Source: DASRAP01 sp964503275 | GTDB taxonomy: Bacteria > Gemmatimonadota > Gemmatimonadetes > Gemmatimonadales > Gemmatimonadaceae | Length of the DNA stretch: 64,000 bases | NCBI GenBank assembly: GCA_964503275.1 | Contig: CAZCZO010000002.1 | Location: 62,001 to 126,000, forward strand | Reading direction: 5' to 3' | Shown: positions 58,836 through 64,000 of the stretch, one piece after another | Numbering within the stretch: the stretch's first letter is position 1 | How the letters are laid out: each line of letters starts with the position of its first letter | The notes under the pieces: generated by a model | Databases searched by the model: none | What the model was told of the DNA's origin: nothing | The model's input: the letters and a program-made list of their open reading frames with translations, nothing else | Position numbers and translations under genes: made by a program

Positions 58836-58843
58836 GGAATATA
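58836..58843 (-). promoter_or_regulatory. TATATTCC -10-like box before the rhodanese gene
   Basis: The minus strand reads TATATTCC, then AAGG, then the ATG at 58831. It directly follows the 3' arm of the hairpin at 58844-58866, so the same short segment ends the pckG transcript and starts this one. Confidence 0.5.
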
Positions 58844-58866
58844 ACCCGGCCAGCCCCCGGCCGGGT
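58844..58866 (-). terminator. Terminator-like hairpin downstream of pckG
   Basis: ACCCGGCC (58844-58851) pairs perfectly with GGCCGGGT (58859-58866) around a 7-nt loop. On the minus strand it lies 16 bp after the pckG stop and is followed by TATATTCC. It resembles an intrinsic terminator, but the following tract is shared with the rhodanese promoter box. Confidence 0.5.
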
Positions 58867-58882
58867 CCGTGCCGCCTGGCGA

Positions 58883-60721
58883 TCAGTCCCCCGTGCCGCT
58901 CCAGACGTCGGGCGTGCGCCACAGGGCCGAGAGGGTCAGCTGGCGCACGTTGATCATCTCCTTGGGGAGGCGATCGAAGAGCTTGATGAACAGCTCCTCG
59001 TGCAACTGCATCTCCGTCTGCCAGTCGCGGACGCTCAGCGACATGACCTGGTCGAACTTCTCGCGCGGGAAGTCCAAGCCGCGCCAGTCCAGTTGGTCGT
59101 ACGAGGGCACCCAACCCACCGGCGTCTCGATGCTCGAGGTCTCGCCGTGTGCGCGCTGCACGATCCATTGCAGGACGCGCATGTTCTCGCCGAAGCCGGG
59201 CCACACGAACTTGCCCTCGGCGTTCTTGCGGAACCAGTTCACCCCGAAGATGCGCGGCGGATTGTGTACCGAGCGGCCGAACTGCAACCAGTGGTTGAAG
59301 TAGTCGGCCATGTGGTAGCCCGCGAACGGCAACATCGCGAAGGGGTCACGACGCACCACGCCCTGCGCGCCGAACGCTGCCGCCGTGGTCTCGGAGCCCA
59401 TGGTGGCCGCGAGGTACACGCCGTAGGTCCAGTTGAAGGCCTGGTACACCAGCGGAATGGTCGTGCTGCGACGCCCCCCGAAGATGAACGCCGAGACGGG
59501 CACCCCCTTGGGGTCGTCCCACGAGGGATCCAGCACCGGGTTGTTCGACGCCGGCGCGGTGAAGCGCGCGTTGGGATGCGCGGCCGGTGTGGTCGACGCC
59601 GGCGTCCACGCGTTGCCCTTCCAGTCGATGAGGTGCGCCGGCCTCTCCTTCGTGAGCCCTTCCCACCACACATCGCCGTCGTCGGTCAGCGCGACGTTCG
59701 TGAAGATGGTGTCGCGGGCGCAGCTGGCCATGGCGCTGGCATTGGTCTCGTACGAGGTCCCCGGCGCGACGCCGAAGTACCCGGCCTCCGGATTGATGGC
59801 GTAGAGCTGACCATCGGGCCCCGCCTTGATCCAGGCGATGTCATCGCCGACCGTGGTGACCTCCCAGCCGTCGTCCTTGAACGGCTTCGGCGGCTCCAAC
59901 ATGGCGAAGTTCGTCTTGCCGCAGGCCGACGGGAAGGCGGCCGCGACATAGGTCTTGCGACCCGAGGGCTCCTTCACGCCGACGAGCAGCATGTGCTCGG
60001 CGAGCCAGCCCTCCTGCTTGGCCATCACCGACGCGATGCGCAGTGCGAAGCACTTCTTGCCGAGCAGGGCGTTGCCCCCGTAGCCCGAGCCGTAGGACCA
60101 GATCGCGCGCTCCTCGGGGAAGTGCACGATGTACTTGGTGGTCGGATTGCAGGGCCAGGCGACGTCCTGCTGGCCCGGGGCCAGCGGCGCTCCCACCGTG
60201 TGCATGCAGGGGATGAATTCGCCCTCGGCGCCCAGGACCTCGTAGACCTGACGGCCCATGCGCGTCATGATGCGCATGTTGACGACGACGTACGGGGAGT
60301 CCGAGACCTGGATGCCGATGTGCGCGATGGGCGAGCCCAGCGGACCCATGCTGAATGGGACGACGTACATCGTCCGGCCACGCATGCAACCGGTGAACAG
60401 CTCGGTCAGCGTGTCCTTCATCTCGCGCGGTGCGACCCAGTTGTTGGTCGGACCAGCGTCGTCCTTGGAGAGCGAGCAGATGAAGGTGCGGTCCTCGACG
60501 CGAGCCACATCGCTCGGGTCAGAACGCGCGAGGAAGCTGTTGGGACGCTTCTCGGGGTTCAGACGGATGAAGGTCCCGGCGGCGACCATCTCCTCGCAGA
60601 GGCGGTCGTACTCGGCCTGCGACCCATCGCAGAAGTGGATCGACGCCGGCTGGCAGAGTGCCGCCATGTCCTCGATCCACGATTTGGCCTTGTCGTTGGT
60701 GATATACGCCGGGAATTCCAT
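58883..60721 (-). CDS. pckG: Phosphoenolpyruvate carboxykinase (GTP)
   Basis: 612 residues. It converts oxaloacetate and GTP to PEP, the entry to gluconeogenesis. Diagnostic parts are the P-loop FPSACGKTNFAML, the metal/kinase-2 motif TTVGDDIAWI, EAGYFGVAPGTS, IFGGRRSTTIPLVYQ and GVNWFRKN. It belongs to the GTP class rather than the ATP (PckA) class. The ATG at 60721 has GGAG 6 bp upstream; an in-frame start at 60757 is rejected. It stands alone, with a hairpin after it. Confidence 0.97.
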   Translation of the reverse strand: MEFPAYITNDKAKSWIEDMAALCQPASIHFCDGSQAEYDRLCEEMVAAGTFIRLNPEKRPNSFLARSDPSDVARVEDRTFICSLSKDDAGPTNNWVAPREMKDTLTELFTGCMRGRTMYVVPFSMGPLGSPIAHIGIQVSDSPYVVVNMRIMTRMGRQVYEVLGAEGEFIPCMHTVGAPLAPGQQDVAWPCNPTTKYIVHFPEERAIWSYGSGYGGNALLGKKCFALRIASVMAKQEGWLAEHMLLVGVKEPSGRKTYVAAAFPSACGKTNFAMLEPPKPFKDDGWEVTTVGDDIAWIKAGPDGQLYAINPEAGYFGVAPGTSYETNASAMASCARDTIFTNVALTDDGDVWWEGLTKERPAHLIDWKGNAWTPASTTPAAHPNARFTAPASNNPVLDPSWDDPKGVPVSAFIFGGRRSTTIPLVYQAFNWTYGVYLAATMGSETTAAAFGAQGVVRRDPFAMLPFAGYHMADYFNHWLQFGRSVHNPPRIFGVNWFRKNAEGKFVWPGFGENMRVLQWIVQRAHGETSSIETPVGWVPSYDQLDWRGLDFPREKFDQVMSLSVRDWQTEMQLHEELFIKLFDRLPKEMINVRQLTLSALWRTPDVWSGTGD

Positions 60722-60838
60722 CGATCTCCGTCCTGGACCTCGGGTTGGATGGCGCACCGTGCGCCTCCCCAGATAGGTAGGTTACCCCGGTGCACGGCTG
60801 GTCGCTACCGGTTGACAGGGGAGCATAGGGGGGAGTAT

Positions 60839-60858
60839 CGCCCGGCTGCCGCCGGGCG
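60839..60858 (-). terminator. Hairpin directly after the potassium channel gene
   Basis: CGCCCGGC (60839-60846) pairs perfectly with GCCGGGCG (60851-60858) around the tetraloop TGCC. It begins one base after the channel stop codon on the minus strand. The 138-bp gap to pckG also holds the pckG promoter, of which I can recognise no clear element. Confidence 0.5.
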
Positions 60859-60859
60859 C

Positions 60860-61678
60860 TCAGGGGAGGACGCCTTTGACCGGCAGGAGGGCGCCGCACT
60901 CCTTGCAGAACTTGGCGTCGAGGTCGTGGCCGTCACGCCCGCAGGCGCCGCAGGTGACCATGCGCGGCACCTGTGCGGCCCGCTGCAACTCCAACGTGAC
61001 GATGCCCGTCGGGACCGCGATGATCCCGTAGCCCATGATCACCAGGACGGAGGCCAGGGCCCGGCCCAGCGCCGTGACCGGGACCAGATCGCCGTAGCCG
61101 ACCGTGGTGAGCGAGATGATCGCCCAGTACATCGCGGTGGGGATGCTCGTGAACCCGTGCTCGGGCCCCTCGACCAGATACATCAGCGATCCGACCACCG
61201 ACACGGCGGTCATCACCGTGAACAGGAAGACGGTGATCTTGGGCCGCGAGGCGCTGAGGGCCCGGGCGAGTACGGTGGCCTCGGAGACGTAGGTGGTCAG
61301 CTTGAGGATGCGGAAGATCCGCAGCACGCGCAGGATGCGCACCAGTGCCAGGAAGCGCCCCTCGGGGAACAGCAGACTGATGTACGTCGGCAGCGTGGCG
61401 AGCACATCGACCACCCCGAAGAAACTCCGAGCGTAGCGCAGACGGTCCGCGGCGCACCACAGTCGGGCGGCATACTCGACGGTGAACAGGATCGTGAAGA
61501 CCCACTCGAGCACGACCAACGCCCGATGGGCGCCCGCCGGGAGCCCCGGCAGGCTGTCCACGATGACCACCGCCACGCTGCCGAGGATCGCGACGATCAG
61601 CAGGACGTCGAAGCGATTCCCGGCGGGCGTGTCGTGGTCGAAGATCACGCGCCGCCACCAGAGGCGCCGGTCGCTCAC
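60860..61678 (-). CDS. Voltage-gated-type potassium channel with a C-terminal zinc ribbon
   Basis: 272 residues from a GTG. Six membrane segments: S1-S3 (RFDVLLIVAILGSVAVVIVD onward), a charged S4 (LVRILRVLRIFRILKL, Arg every third residue), and S5-pore-S6 with the selectivity filter SLTTVGYGDLVPV. The tail has a zinc ribbon, CGACGRDGHDLDAKFCKECG, following the S6 helix. Kv-like channels with such ribbon tails occur in bacteria, and the ribbon could serve tetramer assembly or redox/metal gating. It is downstream of the cyclophilin on the same strand. Confidence 0.92.
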   Translation of the reverse strand: MSDRRLWWRRVIFDHDTPAGNRFDVLLIVAILGSVAVVIVDSLPGLPAGAHRALVVLEWVFTILFTVEYAARLWCAADRLRYARSFFGVVDVLATLPTYISLLFPEGRFLALVRILRVLRIFRILKLTTYVSEATVLARALSASRPKITVFLFTVMTAVSVVGSLMYLVEGPEHGFTSIPTAMYWAIISLTTVGYGDLVPVTALGRALASVLVIMGYGIIAVPTGIVTLELQRAAQVPRMVTCGACGRDGHDLDAKFCKECGALLPVKGVLP

Positions 61679-61718
61679 CGCGCGGCACCTCGCCGCGGCC
61701 CGACGGCGCGAAGGATGG

Positions 61719-62375
61719 TCACTTCGAGTAGGTCCTCAGGATCGTGGCGCGGAGGATCTTGTCCAACGCGGGGAAGTCGGCGGCGAGGTAGGCCTCGCCT
61801 TCCCGTTGGATGCGGCCTTGCTCCGGGCCTTGGCCGCGCGGGGCGCCCTCGCCGTAGCCGAAGTGCAGCGAGTCGACCACGCGCATGCCGTCGATGATGC
61901 GTCCGACCACGGAGAATCCGCTGGCGTCGAGCCGTCGGTTGTCGCCCAGATTGATGAAGAGCTGGGTGGTGCGCGTGTTGGGACCCGCGGTGGCGAAGGA
62001 CACGGTGCCGCGTACGTTCTCCATGCGCACCGAGTCGTCTGGGATCCGCCGCTCGTTCATGGTACTCGTCACCGCCGGGTCGGCGGCGAGGCCGAACTGC
62101 ACCACGAAGCCGGGGACCGCGCGGAAGAACCGCGCCCCGTCGTAGTACTTGTGGCGCACCAGCCCATAGAGCCGGTCGGCGCCGAGGGGGGCCCAGTCGC
62201 GGTGCACCATCATATCGATGTTGCCCTTGGTGGTCTCGAAGCGCACGACGTACAGGTCCGGCGCGCGGGCATCGATGCGGTCCGGCTTCACCCCGACGAC
62301 GGTGGTGGGGGCGGCGCGGCAGGCGGAGAGCAGGGCGAGCGCCGCGAGCGGCGCGATGAAGGCGCGACGAAGCAT
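61719..62375 (-). CDS. Lipoprotein cyclophilin-type peptidyl-prolyl isomerase
   Basis: 218 residues. The signal peptide ends in a lipobox (ALALLSAC). The cyclophilin domain follows, with RFETTKGNIDMMVHRDWAP, FFRAVPGFVVQFGL and GTVSFATAGPNTRTTQLFINLGDN, which hold the active-site Arg, Phe and Gln. It would act in the periplasm on folding of envelope proteins. It is 3 bp after the xanthine-dehydrogenase-like gene. Confidence 0.9.
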   Translation of the reverse strand: MLRRAFIAPLAALALLSACRAAPTTVVGVKPDRIDARAPDLYVVRFETTKGNIDMMVHRDWAPLGADRLYGLVRHKYYDGARFFRAVPGFVVQFGLAADPAVTSTMNERRIPDDSVRMENVRGTVSFATAGPNTRTTQLFINLGDNRRLDASGFSVVGRIIDGMRVVDSLHFGYGEGAPRGQGPEQGRIQREGEAYLAADFPALDKILRATILRTYSK

Positions 62376-62378
62376 AGG

Positions 62379-64000
62379 TCAGGTGGCGGGGAACGGGAGG
62401 CGACGCACCCGCTCGCCGGTGAGCGCGAAGAACGCGTTGGCCACGGCGGGGGCGATCGGTGGGGTGGCGACCTCGCCGACGCCCATGGGCGGCTCGGCCG
62501 AGGGAATGATATGCGTCTCGATGAGCGGCATGCGATCGGCGCGCAGCAGCGGGTAGTCGTGGAAGTTCGACGTCGTGACCCGCCCGCGGTCGATGGTCAC
62601 GCGCCCGTCGAGCGCGGCGGTCAGGCCGAACACGATACCACCCTCCATCTGCGCCCTGATCTGCTCGGGATTGATCGCCAGGCCGCAGTCCACGGCACAG
62701 ACGACGCGGTGCACCCGTGGGCGACCATCGCGGTCGCGGCTCAGCTCGGCGACCTGCGCGACGATGCTCCCGAACGACTCGTGCAGCGCGATGCCGCGTG
62801 CCCGGCCCTCGGGCAGGGGCGCGCCCCAGCCGGCGCGGGTGGCGGCGAGCTCGAGCACCGCGCGGTGTCGCGGATGCTCCGCGAGGAGACTGCGGCGGAA
62901 CTCGTAGGCGTCCTGAGCGGCCCGATGGGCGAGTTCGTCGATGAACGACTCGACCGCGAAGGCGGTGTGCGAGTGTCCGACGCTGCGCCAGAAGCCGAGG
63001 GGGACGGGCAGGTCCGCGGTGATGCAGCGCAGGGCGCGGGCCCCGAGGGCATACGGGACGGTCTCGGCGCCCTCGAACGACGTGGGGTCGATGCCCTTGG
63101 TCGTGAAGCCCAGGCGGTCGGTGACGAAGCCCGGGACGAAGCCGGGCACGAAGCGCCGGAGCAGGGACGGGGTCGCGATGTCGTGCAGCCAGGCGACGGG
63201 CCGTCCGTTGGCATCGAGGCCGCCACGCAGGCGGTGTCGTGCGGCCGGGCGGTACCAGTCGTGTCGCATGTCGTCCTCGCGGCTCCACTGCACTTTGACC
63301 GGCGCCCCGACGGCCTTGGACACCTCGACGGCTTCGGCGATGAAGTCGAGCTCCGACCGGCGTCCGAAGCCGCCCCCCATCTGCATGCTGTGGATGGTCA
63401 CCCGGCTGACCGGGACATCGGCGCGGTCGGCGGCCGTCCCGATGGCGCCACCGCCGGCATAGCTCGGGCCCCACTGCAGCTGGGTCGGCGCCCACACGGT
63501 GCAGGCGTCGTCGCGCACGTCGGCGACGCAGACCATGGGCTCCATCGTGGCATGCGCGAGGTAGGGCACGGCGTATTCAGCGTCGATCTGCTGCGCAGCC
63601 GTGGCGTGCGCCGCGTCGGGCGTGCCCTCGCGCTGGATGATCGCGAGCCCGGGCGCGTCGAGGGCTTCGCGGAGTGTCGCGTCGATCGCGTCGTCGTTGA
63701 GGGTCGGCGCCGTGCCCTCGCTCCACGAGAGTCGCAGCGCGCGTCGCCCCTGCTCGGCGGCCCAGTACCCGTCCGCCACGACGGCGACGCCACTGGGGAC
63801 CGTGACCACCTGCTGCACGCCCGGGACTTGCCGGGCGGCCGCATCGTCCACGTGGGTGAGGGTGGCGCCGATCGACGGGGGCCGCGCGATGACGGCCGTG
63901 TACATGCCCGGGAGTCGCAGGTCGCTGGTGTAGATGGGTGCGCCGCGCACGACGTCGGGCGAGTCGACGCGAGGCAGGCTCTGGCCGATCAAGCGGAACT
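62379..64000 (-). CDS. Xanthine-dehydrogenase-family molybdopterin-binding subunit (5' partial)
   Basis: About 540 residues up to the right edge, still open there (FRLIGQSLPRVDSPDVVRG reads across the boundary at 64000), so the gene starts outside the window. It matches the large subunit of isoquinoline 1-oxidoreductase-type enzymes (IorB): the molybdopterin site SMQMGGGFGRRSE and VGEVATPPIAPAVANAFF with the catalytic Glu. It oxidises N-heterocycles or aldehydes, with a small Fe-S subunit expected. Twin-arginine export is common in the family but cannot be checked here. Confidence 0.9.
   Translation of the reverse strand, partial: FRLIGQSLPRVDSPDVVRGAPIYTSDLRLPGMYTAVIARPPSIGATLTHVDDAAARQVPGVQQVVTVPSGVAVVADGYWAAEQGRRALRLSWSEGTAPTLNDDAIDATLREALDAPGLAIIQREGTPDAAHATAAQQIDAEYAVPYLAHATMEPMVCVADVRDDACTVWAPTQLQWGPSYAGGGAIGTAADRADVPVSRVTIHSMQMGGGFGRRSELDFIAEAVEVSKAVGAPVKVQWSREDDMRHDWYRPAARHRLRGGLDANGRPVAWLHDIATPSLLRRFVPGFVPGFVTDRLGFTTKGIDPTSFEGAETVPYALGARALRCITADLPVPLGFWRSVGHSHTAFAVESFIDELAHRAAQDAYEFRRSLLAEHPRHRAVLELAATRAGWGAPLPEGRARGIALHESFGSIVAQVAELSRDRDGRPRVHRVVCAVDCGLAINPEQIRAQMEGGIVFGLTAALDGRVTIDRGRVTTSNFHDYPLLRADRMPLIETHIIPSAEPPMGVGEVATPPIAPAVANAFFALTGERVRRLPFPAT

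Noticed and set aside
59000..61897. A 965-codon open frame on the plus strand over pckG and the channel gene
   Set aside because: It covers two unambiguous minus-strand genes (pckG and a TVGYGD channel) and has low-complexity Arg/Asp/His composition typical of shadow frames.
1..64000. tRNA, rRNA, CRISPR arrays, insertion sequences and prophage genes
   Set aside because: I found no cloverleaf with a GTTCGA-type T loop outside coding regions, no regular spaced repeats and no transposase, integrase or phage motif.

Overview
The window is a 64-kb piece of chromosome from a GC-rich, Gram-negative (diderm) bacterium. Evidence for two membranes: a TamA/BamA-like barrel next to a TamB-like protein, a TonB-dependent receptor with a HmuY-like lipoprotein, small beta-barrels and several lipoproteins. 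The sigma factor at 12855-13766 is short, lacks region 1.1, and resembles the primary sigma of Bacteroidota. Together with many GTG starts this fits the FCB group, and Gemmatimonadota is my best guess (inference, no search was run). I see no rRNA, tRNA, CRISPR array, insertion sequence or prophage. No gap between genes exceeds about 225 bases, and most of the window is housekeeping metabolism in tightly packed, often 4-bp-overlapping operons.

Layout. 1-6446 (minus): partial outer-membrane protein, CaCA cation exchanger, GNAT acetyltransferase, MoxR-type ATPase, GxxExxY protein and a molybdopterin oxidoreductase. 6531-8112 (plus): YbjQ-like protein and argJ. 8109-15621 (minus): ygfZ, glycolate oxidase (glcF and a glcD-glcE fusion), the sigma factor, aroB and a cobalamin adenosyltransferase. 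15703-28923 (plus): ferredoxin-NADP reductase-like flavoprotein, TamA/TamB pair, lipid kinase, multi-sensor histidine kinase, an NtrC-like regulator without the sigma-54 contact loop, and a tiny cysteine-rich protein. 28984-32261: DUF6941-like protein, EamA transporter, HAD phosphatase and two hypotheticals. 32277-38380 (minus): lgt, tsaD, thioredoxin-like protein, rpe, rsmB, thiG, thiS, thiE. 38493-42002 (plus): large lipoprotein with seven Ig-like and seven RCC1 repeats. 42108-48132: DUF2520 protein plus panBC, and folate genes (pabB-pabC fusion divergent from folP-folB-folK). 48251-56725: HmuY/TonB receptor pair, a glycosidase-like GH16 lipoprotein, a small barrel and an ABC exporter. 56815-64000: quinone oxidoreductase, exported rhodanese, pckG, potassium channel, lipoprotein cyclophilin and a partial xanthine-dehydrogenase-family subunit.

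The most interesting signal is in promoters rather than in one gene. At eleven gene starts a TAnnTT box (variants of TATATTTC, TAGTTTCC, TAAGTTTG, TAACTTCC) ends only 3-8 bases before the ATG/GTG, with almost no Shine-Dalgarno sequence. This resembles the Bacteroidota -7 element TAnnTTTG, would place transcription starts at or next to the start codon (leaderless mRNA), and agrees with the Bacteroidota-like sigma factor encoded in the same window. In the 21-bp gap between pabBC and folP a single near-palindrome, GTAACTTAC, appears to serve both directions.
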